Part shown: one piece after another, positions 1-12,441 of the stretch | Layout: the number at the start of each line of letters is the position of its first letter | Position numbering within the stretch: the first letter of the stretch is position 1 | Assembly (NCBI RefSeq): GCF_019578655.1 | Contig: NC_063258.1 | Span: 20,340,802 to 20,404,801, forward strand | DNA: 64,000 nt | Source: Ricinus communis | Lineage: Eukaryota > Streptophyta > Magnoliopsida > Malpighiales > Euphorbiaceae | Direction of reading: 5' to 3' | The notes under the pieces: generated by a model | Database searches by the model: none | The model's input: only the letters and a program-made list of their open reading frames with translations | Told to the model about the DNA's origin: nothing | Position numbers and translations under genes: made by a program

Positions 1-2418
1 GGAATGATGGAGATCCCAATGGTGCAAATCATGAATAAGAATATCTAGGCGCGGCTCGATTCTATTCATTCCTCTTTCTCCAAAAGATTCGGCCCCGAGA
101 TCATTTAGAGAATGATAGCAATACTAGATAAACTAATTTTCTTTGTTCGCATTCGTGAAGCATTAGATCAAGACTTATGATTGCCGCCCACGGCTTTCAC
201 TAAACACTCGATTTATACTCCTCAAATAAAACTATGTCATCATAGTAGACATAGATTAGAAAGAGAGACACAAAAGAAACGGAATAAAATGAGTCAAAAT
301 TTGGATTTCAGATCTGATAAGGAAAGAAATCACCAATTCTCTCTTCTCTCTATATAATTAAGAGTAAGAATCAAATCAAATTGATTTTAACACAAGCGGG
401 CATATATAGAGCACAAAAGAAAGGAAGGACGCGAAATATAAGTCTATGCATGCTAGCTGAAAGTGTTGATAAGTCCACAAAGTTCTCGGAAAGAACCTAT
501 AACTTGATTTCCCACAAGGTAGAAAAACTAAAATGATATACTCATTAGCCTCAAGTATTTTGTTGCATGCATTTTTTTATAACGCGAAAGCCCTCATTCC
601 ATAACAAGAAGAAACTAGAAGCTAAATATAAATAAATAAATAAATAAATAAAGATGGAAAACTCAAGTCAAATTAAGAACAAGAGTGGAGTTGTCCGGGT
701 CAATATTATTTCGTGGGCTACTTGATAAAAATTTTACGATCAAACTTAATAAAATAATGACTCTAACCTAAATTACTTAGTTATATGCCAGCCCTAGACA
801 TGAAAACATTCAAATTCTCGATTTATTATGCATGCATTAATCGAAAATAATATTATTTCTCCCTTATGCACATGGATTTACGCCTTGTCCCCGCTTTGAT
901 CATCAAGCTGCTCGCAATGCCACTAATCAATCTTGTCAATTGTGTTCCCATGATTCCTTATGCAAAATCATTAGTCATAAGGAGTTCTCGCGCTCTAAAG
1001 GAACAAGCAATGATGGGGATCCTAATGGTGCAAATCCTAAATTAGAATATTTGGACATACCTCAATTCGGCCGCTCCTCTTTCCCTTAAAAGATTCATAT
1101 GTGATCATTCGAGAATGATATCAATACACCATCAACTAATTTTCTTTTTTCACATTTGTCAAGCATCTGACCTAAGTGCTCATGATTGTCGCCCATGCAC
1201 TTTCACTCAATAGTTGTGCTTTATGCTTCCTAAATTAAACCAAGCCATCATACTAGATAAAGATGAGAAAGAGAGGCACAAAAGAAACAAACAAAATGAG
1301 AATATAGGTAGGATTTCAGATATGGTAAGGAAAGAAATCACAAGTTCTTTGTTCTCTTCCATGCCAAGCTGTAAGAATCAAATTGAATTAATTTAAATAC
1401 AAGGGTGGATAAAGAACACAAGAAAAAGGGAAGGACGTGAGGGATAAGTCTATGTCATGAAAGGAGTGTTGATAAGTCCAAATAGTTCTTGAAAGAATCA
1501 AAAACTTAATTTTCCATAAGGTAAAAGAACTAAAATAATATGCTCACTAGCCTCAAGTATTCTGCTATATATACGCTTTTTATGGGAAAGCCCTCATTCC
1601 ATAAGTAAGAAGAAACTAGAAGCTAAATATGAATAAGTAAATAAAGAAAGATAAATAAACTAAAGTCAAATCAAGAACGTAGAGAGGAATTGATTAGGCA
1701 ACAACTCCTGAGTCCCAAATTTTATGAGCCAAAGCCTTAACAAAAATAAGGGTAAATATGCTGGACTACCTAAAACACTTCACCCAAATTACTTCATTAT
1801 ATACATTTCAAACATCAAAGTGCTCAATTCCGCTAGTATTATACTTATATTAATGCAAAACAACATGAGTTCTCCCTTACACGTGTGGATTTATGTCTCA
1901 TCCTACTTGATGATCAAGGTTATCCCTACTGACATCAATCAAGCTTGTCAATTAGCACCCGTGATTCCTTATGCAAATTTTCGTGTCATCGTGGAGTCCT
2001 CGCCCTTAGAGGGAGTTAGGAATGATAGGATCCTAATGGTGTAAATCATGAATAATAATATACGGGCATGCCCCGATTGTCGCTCTTTCCTTCTTTCCTC
2101 CAAAAGATTCATCCACGATCTTTCGGAGATTGATATCAATAGTTGATCAACTGATTTTCTTACTTTACATGCTTATAATTGATGCTTCCACGGCTTTCAC
2201 TCAATAAATGTGGTTTATGCTTGCCTAATAAAACCACACAATCAAATAAGACATAGATTATAAAGAGGCAAATAAATAAATGAGAATATAGTTTGGATTT
2301 TAAAAGGAAAGAAATCGCAAGTTCTTTATTCTCTTCCATGTCTAAGTGTAAGGATCAAATTGAATTGATTTTAAACACAAGGGTAGATAAAGAACACAAG
2401 AGAAAGGGAAGGATATGA

Positions 2419-3258
2419 GCGAGCAACTCTAAGATCGCTAGCGCAGTCTTCATAAATCCGCAAATGATACTTAACATGGCTAACTTATGCCAAACCAAGA
2501 TTCCAAGTTGATGTCTTCACCAAGGATCGCTCACCCCGATCAAGCAAATAAACTCTAACTCGCAACCTTAATTATAAAGAATTAAAGGTTGTTTAACATA
2601 AATAAAAGTTTAGATTAACCTAAATTTGTAAAATACCAAGCCTTCACTTGATAAATTCACCAAGTTCATAAAGAACAAAGAAGAGAATCAACTCCAAAAT
2701 AATCAATATTCAACACCCTTTACATAGAAATTCATACTAGTTTATATATGCCTTAGAAAATCTAATTATATAATGATAAGGAAGCAAATAATAAGACTAG
2801 GAGTATAACTCCTAAACTATAATGATAACTTAAAACAAGATTCCCGACTATTAAAAGACTTCTTTAAATGAAGAAATACTCCTAAAATTTGTCCGTACTC
2901 AAGCCTATATAATAAACATGACATTTGGGCTTAAGTTACATATAATAAGAGGCCCATTCTCGAGTAATCGAACTCCAATTACCTTGACTTGTTTATTTTC
3001 AAAGATATTTTGACTTGTTCATGCCTCCATATATTGAACATCCTTGAACTTCTTCATGCAAGTCGTAGTCATTGGTCCATCATATTTGAGTGGCTCGTGC
3101 ACAATCCTAGTTGGATTAACTAGGATTCCTAGTCAAGTAGGATCCTATTTAAAGTAGGACTCCTCGCTGGACTAGGATTCTAGTCAAGTAGGATTCCTAG
3201 TTAGAGTAGGACTCCTAGTCAAGTAGGATTCCTTATGCTTGTAGGATTCAGATCAAGA
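2419..3258. mobile_element. Unidentified ~0.84-kb insertion in copy 3 of the 1-kb repeat
   Basis: Copy 3 of the tandem repeat follows its sister copies to about 2418 and resumes at about 3259 in the block GTTCTTAGAAGAATCGATAA. About 50 bp of the unit is missing at the join. The inserted DNA is AT-rich with no long open frame and no clear target-site duplication. Its right end carries a small direct-repeat cluster. It could be a decayed solo LTR, but no TG/CA ends are convincing. Confidence 0.5.
3107..3250. repeat. Short direct repeats built on AGTAGGATTCCTAGTC
   Basis: Roughly 20-bp units of the type AGTAGGATTCCTAGTC and AGTAGGACTCCTAGTC recur about five to six times. The core ACTAGGATTCCTAGT is nearly palindromic. 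Similar motifs reappear at 4440-4500, at the left edge of the next inserted element, so both insertions carry related edge sequence. Confidence 0.65.
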
Positions 3259-4817
3259 ATGTTCTTAGAAGAATCGATAACTTGATTCCCCGCAAGATAG
3301 AAAACTAAATAATATGCCCATTAGCCCCAAGTATTCAATTGCATGTAATTTTATAAAGGCGAAAGCCCTCATCCCATAAGAAAATGTAAACTAGAAGCTA
3401 AATATGAATAAATAAATAAATAAAGATAAATAAACAAAAGTCAAATCAAGAACGACAGAGGAGTTGACTGGCAACAACTCCTCGAGTTCCAAATTTTATG
3501 AGCCAACTTAATGTAAATAAGGGTAAATTCGTATGGGCCTACCTAAAAATACTTTGACCCAAATTACTTCATTATATGCATTTTAAACATCACATCGCCG
3601 AATTTCGCTATTATTATGCTTGGATTAATAAAAACAACATGAGTTATCCCTTACGCGCATGGATTTACATATTGTCCTCGCTTAATCATTAAGCTAACGC
3701 CTAATGCCATCCGGGCTGCTTATCAATTCCAGGCTTCCACATTTTCTTATGCCTATCCCTCGCATCATCAAGAGTCCTCATGCCTAGAGGAACAAGGAAG
3801 GATGGAGATCCCAATAGTGCAAATGTTGAATCAAATACATGGTCGTACAAGATTCTCGTCATATTCCTCTTTCTTCAAAAGATCCGCTTCTATGATCATT
3901 TAGAGAATGATATCAATACATGATCAATAATTTTCTTTCTTACATCTGTCAAGCATTGATCAAGGCTTATGATTGCTACTTTCACACACTTTCACTCAAG
4001 AATTGTGTTTATGCTACCCAAATAAAACCAAACCATCATACTAGACAGAGATTAGAAAGAGACACACAAAAATACAAATAAAATGAGAACATAAGTAGGA
4101 TTTTAAATCCAAATATGAAAGAAATTAGAAGTTCTTTATTCTCTCCCATATGGCTAAGCATAAGGATCAAATCAAATTGATTTAAACATAAGGATAGACA
4201 AAGAACACAAGAGAAAGGAAAGGACGTGATGGATAAGTCTATGCTTGCAAGCACGAGTGTGATAAGTCCATAAGTTCTTGAAAGAACCTACAACTTCATC
4301 CCACAAGGTAGAAAATTGAAATAATAGGTTCTCTAGCCTCAAGTATTCGATTGCATGCGCTTTTATAAAAAGGAAGCCCTCATTCTATAAGAAGAAGAAA
4401 CGTAGAAGCTAAATATGAATCAATAAAATGAAATGATGCGAATCCTACTGGCACTAGGATTCCTACTACAATAAGGAATCTTACTTCAACTAAGATTCAA
4501 GTTCCACTTCATATCCATGGAAGCCCAATTACAAGGTCCAAGGCTAAGAAGATAAAAAAGCTCTTAATAGGCTTATTCAAGATGTTTAGGCTAAGGACAC
4601 ATCAACGTCAAGAGTTGGATTCAAATTCAAGGCTCATTAATCTAATCTGGGGCTTTATTAGGCTTGAATAAATCTACTATAGGCTTAATGAGCATAAAGG
4701 AGCACATAAGAGAGTTTGGGCCTAATTAGCTCCACCAAAGGTGACCCAAGTTGTGGCTTAAAGAAACTAGGTTTCTTACTCCTAATGGATGGCTAAACAG
4801 ATTTTGGGAGTATCGGG

Positions 4818-4955
4818 ACTTTATTTTTAGCTATCTATTTTAGTTGGATGTTTATCTCATCCTATTCGAGCTGTAATTCCTTAATAGCTTAGAATTAGGT
4901 TTGCTAAAGGCTAAAAGCCTAGTACGAATTTTCAAGTTGGTTGATTGATGATTAA
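4818..4955 (+). repeat. Surviving homology of the 5' LTR
   Basis: This stretch aligns with 7867-8022 at the other end of the decayed Ty3/gypsy element, with many substitutions and indels. The true LTR probably ends just before the primer-binding-like site at 5230; its start is not clear. Confidence 0.55.
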
Positions 4956-5229
4956 TACATTTTGTAAGATTATACTCTATTCTTAGTTATTGCTTAGAGC
5001 TAATTCAACTGATCAAGCAATTCCCTATTTATGGCATTCAAATCCGACTTATCAATTTAGAATCCATAATAAATTGTGGCATCTTATACCTTTAATACCT
5101 TAGATTTAATAGTTTAATATACTTGAAGGGTCTAAGGTTTCCACTGATCTAGTTCTAGATAGATCTTGGGCAATGAAATCAAACTTGCATACCGGGTTTA
5201 ACTTTGATATAGGTTAGGTTCAGATTACC

Positions 5230-5242
5230 TGGTATCGTGAGC
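5230..5242 (+). other. Primer-binding-site remnant
   Basis: TGGTATCGTGAGC resembles the TGGTATCAGAGC core used by many plant LTR retrotransposons to pair with initiator-Met tRNA. It lies just after the inferred 5' LTR. Confidence 0.5.
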
Positions 5243-5737
5243 TTGGCTTCTCAATCTCTATATCTTTACTTGTTCCAAATTTTCGGGTCAAGTGGCCTTT
5301 AGAAAAAAAGAAGAAGAAGAGGAGAAAGATCCAAGATAAAAAATCAGACAAAAAAGAAAAAGTTGTTGTCAATCGGCTTCACGACCGATTTTACAACCTG
5401 CCCTAAAAAAAAAATTATACTTTTATTTTCTTCATTTTGTTGGGTTTAATTAGTCTTTTATTACCTTTGTTCTTATGTCATTCATTACGTGATAGGCTTA
5501 ATCTTGTTCATTAAGTCTAGTTTAGTCTTCTTATTTTGGTTTTCATATGTGTATTTTAAATCTAATTTGTTGGTTATTGAATAGTTACAATTTTGGTTGT
5601 TTGATAATTGATCGCTTTAGCCTTTATAAGAACCAAAGAGTAGAGATTGAGTGGTAAACAATGAAAAGGAAGTTCACTAGAGGGCAAAAGCCTATTTAAG
5701 TAAAACATGAGCGTGAGTGATGCAACAAAGACAAGAA

Positions 5738-5830
5738 CTACAAATGGTCCTTTAATCTTTCAAGGAGGTCTAATGCCAAAATCCAATTCCAAAAGGATGC
5801 AAGAAGCTTCTATTGGGCTTAATTAAAGAT
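5738..5830 (+). pseudogene. Possible gag C-terminal remnant of the decayed Ty3/gypsy element
   Basis: One plus-strand frame gives a peptide containing NGPL and KRMQEA, which resembles the basic gag tail of plant Ty3/gypsy elements. It lies between the primer site and pol, where gag should end. There are stops on both sides and no start codon can be assigned. The similarity is short and the call is tentative. Confidence 0.35.
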
Positions 5831-6239
5831 ATTTGAAGGGCTCAACCACAACAAGGCTTACCCAAGGTTTAGGATTGCAAAAAGGGACCAAAATCATCAA
5901 TTTAGTGCAATAAGTTTGGGTTGAACTCAAAGGTCTAATGTTAAATTCAAGTCTTTTATTTTCATTTTTATTAGGTTTTCTTAAGTTAATATATGATTAG
6001 TTGTCATTTAGAGTTATACAATGGATGCACATGATTAGTTATAATTTGAGTTACAAAATAGATGCATATGATTAGTTGTCATTCGGGAGTTACAAAATCA
6101 AGGTAATCAATGTAAAAACAACCACTTTTAATCAGCTTTAATGGTTGTTTAGAATTTAGTCTTACCAAATTTAAGTGTCTTACCTATTTCATTCTAAACA
6201 ACTTTTAACATTTAATGGTAGAACCACTTTTAATAAGGA

Positions 6240-7640
6240 TTCAAAACGAGCCTAGAAGAGAAGAGGCACGTAAGAGAAAGCATGAGTCCATGTGCGCCAC
6301 TTATAATGGAGGATGTGTGTTGATTGTCGTGTCACAAGAAAATAATAATAAAGTATCACCATCCCATACCTAGTCTAGCCGACATGTTGGATGAATTCCA
6401 CGGTGCTTATGTGTTTTCTAAAGTGGATTTAAAATATGGATATCATCAAATAAGAATGTGTGAGAGTAATGAATGGAAACTACTTCAAAAGAAAAACACG
6501 TAATCATATGAGTGGTTAGCCGCGCTGCTTGGTTTAACTAATGCTCCAAGTACTTTTACGTGGATTAATGAATCATGTTCGTGCACTTTCACTGGAAAGT
6601 TTATAGTGGTTTATTTTGATGATATTCTTATGTATATCAAATCTTTAGATGAGCATATAATACACTTAAAGCTTGTCTTTTATGTGTTAAGGCGTAGACA
6701 TTATATGCTAATCTTAAGAAATGCACTTTTGTACTAATGGACTTACTTTTCTTGGATATATTATTAATGACAAGGGAATTCATGCTGATGGAAGAAAAAG
6801 TAAAAGTAATTAGAGAATGGCTGAAACTTACTAGTGCATGATATTAGGAGTTTTTACGCCTTGCTAGCTTTTATAGGAGATTCATTAAGGATTTCTTTAT
6901 AATTACTGCACCTTAAACTCGAACGCATTAAAAAGAATGTAGGTTTCAAGGGGGAAAAGAACAAGATGATGTTTTTAACTTGCTAAAAGATAAACTTAGC
7001 TTAGCACCTTTACTTGCTTTGCTTAACTTTACTAAAACTTTGAGGTTTAGTGTGATGCAAGTGGAATAGGTATTAGTGGAGTCTTAATGTAAGAAGGAAG
7101 ACCAATTTTGTTCCTTGCGAGAAGCTAAATGGAGCAAGTGTAAACTACCTAACTTCTAACAAAGAGTTTTATGCTTTCATAAGAGTTCCCAGAGATGGCA
7201 ATACTATCTTTAGTATAAGGAATTCATTATACATACCACCACAAGTCTTTGAAATATCCCAAAGAACAAGGAAGCTAGTTTCGTAAGATGCTAAATGGAT
7301 GGAATTTATCAATCCTTTCCATACATCATCAAGTACAAATAAGGTAAAAAGAATGTCGCTGCCGATGCTCTATCTATAAGGTATGCTCTAATTTCTACAC
7401 TTGATGCAAAATTACTCGGGTTTTGAGTTCATCGAGGAATTATATAATTTAGACCATGATTTCAGCTAATGTATACGGGCATTCGAGAGAGGGGTTTTGA
7501 CAAGTTCTATAGACATGATAATTTTCTTTGTTAAACAAGTTATGCATGCCTCAATCTTCTTTAAAGGAGTTGCTTAGGAGGGAGGTACATGGTAGGGGTT
7601 TGATGGAGCATTTTGCGTGAGAAAGACTTTAGGTATTTTA
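6240..7640 (+). pseudogene. Ty3/gypsy pol pseudogene (RT, RNase H, integrase zinc region)
   Basis: Reading successive plus-strand frames gives recognisable but broken pol. At 6370-6480 a reverse-transcriptase segment with [23 protein letters not shown] sequence is followed by GLTNAPSTF (about 6530-6555). The catalytic box VVYFDDILMY lies at about 6605-6635, with both aspartates kept, and KCTF plus FLGYII near 6718-6765. RNase H is marked by CDASGIGISGVL at about 7050-7085 and by an ADALS box near 7355-7375. An integrase zinc-finger remnant (VREVHGRGLMEHFGVRKT type) lies at about 7580-7630, after which homology ends. Multiple frameshifts and stops separate these blocks. The integrase core and C-terminus are absent. 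Confidence 0.85.
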
Positions 7641-7866
7641 AGTAATCATTTCTTTTAACAACAAATGGAAAGCCACTGTCATGTGTTTATATAGTTATTT
7701 CCCATAGCATTTCATGCTTGTAAATGCGGGCAAGCTATGAAAGAGTTAGTTTTTTTTTCTTCTTCAAAGATTTAGCTTTAACCACAATTAAAGTGCTAAA
7801 CATGGAAAGACTTGAAAGAGATTCTAATAATGGCTTATTTTGGGCGCCACATGTATTTGTTTTAAT

Positions 7867-8022
7867 TAGACTTTATTTTAGCTATCCGCTTTAGTTAGAA
7901 GGTTATATTTATTCTAGATAGGATGTAAACTTTAATATTTAATTTAGGATTTTCTAAGGCCTATATAAGGCTACAGATTTTGATGTATAGAATTAAGTTG
8001 AATTTGAATGATAATTGGTTGC
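7867..8022 (+). repeat. Surviving homology of the 3' LTR
   Basis: This stretch aligns with the 5' block at 4818-4955. It contains a TATA-like CTATATAAGG at about 7961-7970. Confidence 0.5.
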
Positions 8023-8112
8023 TAAACCTAAAAGCTATTTTGCTTTTGTCTTTGTGTTCTCGTAGAATGTGTGCTTAAGAAACATTCAAGTAGATTGATG
8101 ATCTTTTTTAGA

Positions 8113-8450
8113 GTGTATGTGTATGGATTTACATCCGGTCTTACTCTGATTATCAAGCTAAGCCCTAATGCCACCACCAACCCCCCTCACAATCACTATT
8201 AATTCCTTATACCAACTTGTATCATTAGGAGTTATCGGGTCTAGATAACAAGGAATGATGGAGATCCTAATGGTGCAAACTCAATTAAAATATTTGGGTG
8301 TGTCTCACCCTCGCCATTCCTTCTTTCATCCTAAAGATTCATCTCCGATCATCGTGAGAATGATACTAATACTCGACCAACTAATTTTGTTCTTCACCAG
8401 GTAGGCATTAGATTGGTGCTTATGGATTGCCACCGCTACACCCAAACTCA
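8113..8450. repeat. Truncated fifth copy of the ~1-kb repeat
   Basis: The tandem-repeat unit resumes directly after the Ty3/gypsy remnant. It runs from the TGGATTTACATCC block through the anchor GGAATGATGGAGATCC at 8252 to the CATTAGATTGGTGCTTATGG region. It supports insertion of the retrotransposon into a pre-existing array. Confidence 0.7.
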
Positions 8451-9540
8451 AAACATCTAAATAAATACCTAAATATGTAATTAACTTGTAAATAGCATTA
8501 TAAGGGTTTTAAATCCAAGCTGTTGACACATATTAAATATGGCCTAAAAATATCATATTAAAAAATATAGTGAAAATTTTACCAAACTAGTATTAATGAG
8601 ATCAATATCTTTAACTTTATAAACATATATTATTACATAATTCCAACATATATTTATAAATTTATGTAGCATCACAAGTTTAATATACATAAGTTAAATA
8701 CACACAAGTACCCAAAATGCTCCTATGCTCGAGATAACTCCTCCGCCCACATGATAATGCTAACCGATGCAAAAGGGAAGTAATGCTCACCTAAAGCCAT
8801 CTACAACGCTTAACCTAGAAAGAAAAAAATATTAAGGGATGAGCTCGCAACCCAATAAGCATTTAATTTACTAAACAATAATATATTAGGCAAAATTACC
8901 GGGTTATATATAGCACATAGATCATACAATTAATTCACAAATAACTTCAAACTCAACCAATTCAATATTTCAACCAAACAAACAATTCCATTTTATATTA
9001 ATTCCTATAAAAGTAGGCTCGAATGATTTAATCTCACATTTCCTCACTTAATTCACGCTCGATGGCTACTTGACGAGACTATCCACCTAGCTCAATCTCG
9101 CCATCTCACATACTCGTGTAGCTATCCTCTCGGGCCTCAACTTTCCGATCGCAGATGTATCAATTCGAAAGTCATCCTTTCCCCAAATCATAATTAATTC
9201 ACTTTACTTCACAATACGCCACAATCAATTATCTTCACCACACATCACATTCAATTCACAAAGTCTCAACTCAAGTAATATCTCATCCAATTCATAATTC
9301 ACAAGTAACAATTTATTCATTACCAACTCAATCAACCAAGAACATGTCAAATAATCAAACATAGCAATTCCTACTCAATATACATAAAGTTTAGTCTATT
9401 AAATACTTACAAAAATTTATAGGATAACAAGGTAGTCCTATTCCTCTCTTCTCATTACTTTTGCCCTTGGACACACCTTTCACATATTCAATACAAAGTA
9501 CAATTCAATAACAAGGCATATATATATATATAATAGGTAC
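8451..9540 (-). mobile_element. AT-rich, possible reversed LTR fragment
   Basis: No coding potential was found. Read on the minus strand, the stretch around 8820-8870 looks like the part of plant Ty3/gypsy LTRs that contains a conserved GAGCTC block followed by a pyrimidine tract, but no TG/CA ends, primer site or polypurine tract could be placed. A (TA)n run lies near 9515-9532. The assignment is weak. Confidence 0.3.
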
Positions 9541-9751
9541 TCTACAACCGCTTGATCAATTGTAAGAAATCTTCTTCTGCTTGAGCCGCTAGCTTTGAAT
9601 AATGAAAGACTGTGCTGTGAAAGTATGTTCTTCTTGAGGTGGTGTATATTTTGGAAAAGAAACTTTGTACCATCTTTTAGAGATAATTTTTCTGCATGAA
9701 TTTATTCCACCATTTAACTTTTAAACTTCGCAAGGATGATTTCTCCATCCG

Positions 9752-10134
9752 TCATTGGTTGAAATGGAAATACCATACGATACCCACTGGAGGAAGAAGT
9801 TTGAACAAAAAGTAAGAGAGGAAAACGCCTTTCATTTTGGTCATAATATGCTTGAATAGATTAAATAAACGGAGAACTTCCGAATTATGGTTTCCGAATG
9901 CCGCCATAATAATTCCACCATTGTTTAAACCAATATGGGATTTTGAAGTTTGATTGTGCTTGTGGTCAAGTAGAAAAGCCAAGAATGGCTTTGTCCTTCG
10001 CTTTTGTAAAAGAAAGGACAAACGTAAGCTTTGCTAGTAATCCCAATAGCTGGAAAGTTGTATTTAGGGTTGAAGGGTAGGTGCTTTGGAGGGAGGTTGC
10101 AAAAGATCTTGGCGAGTGTAAATCCATTCCCCAA
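9752..10134 (-). pseudogene. Trailing region of the pararetrovirus remnant, two overlapping open stretches
   Basis: Two overlapping minus-strand frames (9752-10021 and 9925-10134) read as unbroken short peptides downstream of RNase H. They probably belong to the same viral fossil because they lie directly beyond its RNase H on the same strand, but I recognise no domain. The overlap in different frames suggests a frameshift in one former reading frame. Confidence 0.35.
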
Positions 10135-10819
10135 TCAAGGGTGAAGGATTCTTTGATGGTGCATGTGAATATGTCGGGTCTTTGTGGTCTTTATGCTAAG
10201 TCTTTGAATTTTGCGTAACCAATTACCTCAAGGATAGACTAGTAGTAAGATTAGGGTTTTGATTTATTCCGTGGTTTAAAGTACATCCTCGAGGAAAAAC
10301 TTTGAAACTAGGTTGAAGGGTTTTCTCAGACAAAATCCTTCCTCAATAGTTAAAATGCTTTGAAAGTTTTGCTTTTCTACATATTCATTGGTTTTGAAAA
10401 GTTTTGTTCGAGATGTAACTATTTCTTATGAGTTAGGCTTTGAAATATTGAGAGCCCGAGATAGGTTTTGAGGAAAAATTACTATCTCGTGTTTTAAAAA
10501 GGAATAGAGTATACCTTTACCTTGTCTTGAAGAGGAGGATGACTTTGGAGAGATTTCTAGCTTGGACTTCAGCCCCTTGGTACTTGCTTTGAATATTCTT
10601 CAACGATCTTTAAAACCTTGAGTTGGTCAGTAAGCTACTCCCGAATTTGGAATTGCTTTGGGCCGTAGTCTTCTTTGCTTTTATCTATTTCTTCGGATGA
10701 TCTCAAAGGTGTTTTGATAGGCTCAAGAGGAGGGTAAAATCTCATTTTTGTGCTTTGAACAATCTCTTTATATTTCACGTTAGCTTTTCCCAATTTCTCT
10801 TTGCTCTCGATTTTCTCGA

Positions 10820-11200
10820 CATTGTCACTCCCGCTTTTGAAGGAACTCTTTGGTTAGAAAGTCCGAATTGAACTCAATCTCCCCTTATGTATTTGATTTC
10901 AAAATTAAAATGGAAAGAATGGTTTGCCATCTGGCAAAAATCTATTTTGAAGCTATATTTCTAACATCTTTTGTAATACTTCTTTTCATGGATTTACAAT
11001 CAACTTAAAAGAAATTTTGATTTAAAAGGTCACTTTGGAATTTTGAAATGCATAATACCATCGAAAGAATTTTTCGATAGCTTGAATAATTCTTTTCAGG
11101 TATCAATCCAGCAGTGTAAGTAAACCTGACAATGCATTCTTTGTTGTTTTGAACTTGTTCGAGAATTCCACCATAACCTAAATTCTGATGCATCAGCTTT
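10820..11200 (-). pseudogene. RNase H domain remnant of the pararetrovirus
   Basis: A minus-strand frame (open at 11005-11205) contains a Gly-rich segment followed by a YSSYRK element and a CISKFQSDLL segment, typical of viral RNase H. The next block, at 10840-10990 in another frame, keeps VDCKSM, NIASK and FARWQ and ends with a DFLTKEFLQ-like tail. Several stops and a frameshift separate the blocks. The family role is removal of the RNA strand during reverse transcription. Confidence 0.75.
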
Positions 11201-11990
11201 AACAATTTTGAATGCGTATGGATCAGCCTAGGTGTAACATGGAATTTCGGAACTTGCTTTTTAATGCTTTAGACAATCTTTGTATGCTCATCCATCCATG
11301 TGGATTTTTCTTTAATCTATCATGGAAGGGTTTTGCTAAACAGCTTTAAATTTGATAAAAATCCATGACATAATTTAAACTCATGGAACTCTTTCAGAAT
11401 TAAGTTTTTCCAAAATTTTATCCGAAATTCTTGCAAAGAAAAGCTGTAGACCTTTCAATTGGGTGCTAGTTCATCGGAGATATAAAGGTCCAAGAAATCT
11501 AATTTTCGCTTGGAATAAAAGATACCTTGGACTTTGAAACAACTAGACCATTTTTCTTAACAACATAGAAAAATGTCTCCAAATGTTTGAAAATGTTGCT
11601 CAGAGAATTTGAAAAGATTAACACATCATTGATGTAAACAATGCAAACTTTGAATAAGGATTAAAAATATCATTCATAATTTTTAAAATTCGTATGAGCA
11701 TTTTTATCCAAAGGCATCACATCTCCATCTCAGATCGCCAAATGGAACTCAGAATGCGCTTTGTACCGATCTTTTAGGATGAATCCGATTTGCCAAAATC
11801 CTAATTTCATATCAAACTTTGAAAAATAAAAGTGTAATGAAGCTTTAAGAAGATCATTTTTATTTGGAATAGGTATCTAATCCACTTTTAGAGCTTTATT
11901 AAAAGGTTTGTAATTAATCACCAATCTTGGAGTTCCTCTTTATATTTCACTATTTTGTTGACATAGAAAGTCGACATTTCACTGGGGATC
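11120..11990 (-). pseudogene. Reverse transcriptase remnant of the pararetrovirus, YIND in place of the YxDD box
   Basis: Minus-strand translation shows the expected block order: a RLVINYKPLN segment at about 11890-11935, a SKFDMK.GFWQI segment near 11790-11830, and the catalytic box at about 11622-11637. There the codons read Tyr-Ile-Asn-Asp, so the first catalytic Asp is Asn (AAT). A NPHGW-like connection segment follows near 11290. Multiple in-frame stops and indels separate the blocks. Catalysis is not possible. Confidence 0.8.
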
Positions 11991-12426
11991 TGATTTGTAA
12001 TTAAACCTTTTGTTCTAAATCTTTATTTCTACTCTATAATGGCTTTCAAGGGTTTCATTCATTTGTATAGGCCTCTGGCTTTTGTAGGAATTTATTTGTC
12101 ACTAAAATCTTTTTCATATGGTAAATCCACCATATGTTCTTTTCCTTTTCCAAAAGCATTAGAAGATCGTAATAAACTCTTTTTTCGATTTTCTTGTAAA
12201 TCGTAAATTTTTCTTTGACAAATTCATTTTGCAATTGCCTTGGATTCCTTTTAAACTCAGATCTTGTCTTAGATGGAAAAGTCGGGTTTGTTTTCCTTTA
12301 ATCAAAGCATTTAACTCAAAGTTATAAATTGAGTGAGCTTTTATAAGATCGAGATTTCTTCTTGGGTTTTTCTAAAAAGGAAATCAATTTTGAATCTTTA
12401 GCTTTAAAATGATACAAGCAAGAGTT

Positions 12427-12441
12427 ACTTTGAAAGGAGTA
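12427..12441. repeat. 15-bp direct repeat, left flank of the insert
   Basis: ACTTTGAAAGGAGTA is identical to 13737-13751. On the minus strand both copies read as the same viral codons, so one is the pre-insertion site and the other a duplicate. Confidence 0.75.

Larger units (their letters stand above)
1..4437. repeat. Degenerate ~1-kb tandem repeat array, four copies
   Basis: A unit of about 1 kb recurs head to tail. An anchor resembling GGAATGATGGAGATCC followed by AATGGTGCAAAT appears at 1, 1007, 2019 and 3796, giving spacings of 1006, 1012 and 1777 bp; the last contains an insertion of about 840 bp. Other shared blocks in the same order are the AAAGCCCTCATTCCATAA block (about 588, 1590, 3365, 4376), followed by AGAAACTAGAAGCTAAATAT and an AATA-rich tract, and a block near 868, 1882 and 3655 that begins with TGGATTTA. 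Copies differ by many substitutions and small indels, so the array is old. No copy has a long open frame and I see no LTR ends or primer site. It may be a satellite or a decayed element amplified in tandem. A truncated fifth copy lies at 8113-8450. Confidence 0.8.
4438..8112 (+). mobile_element. Decayed Ty3/gypsy retrotransposon
   Basis: This element interrupts the fourth copy of the 1-kb repeat, which stops near 4437 and resumes near 8113. Diverged terminal repeats are visible: 4818-4955 aligns with 7867-8022, both starting at GACTTTATTTT. A primer-binding-like TGGTATCGTGAGC at 5230-5242 resembles the initiator-Met tRNA complement. A trace of the gag 3' end lies near 5738-5830 and a heavily broken pol at 6240-7640. 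Domain order along the plus strand is reverse transcriptase, RNase H, then the integrase zinc region, as in Ty3/gypsy. Most of gag, the protease and the integrase core are missing. The element is old and inactive. Confidence 0.8.

Noticed and set aside
1724..2044. 106-codon plus-strand open frame in copy 2 of the 1-kb repeat
   Set aside because: The homologous stretches of copies 1 and 3 contain stops and indels, so it shows no sign of selection.
4036..4254. 72-codon minus-strand open frame in the 1-kb repeat
   Set aside because: It is not preserved in the sister repeat copies, so it is chance.
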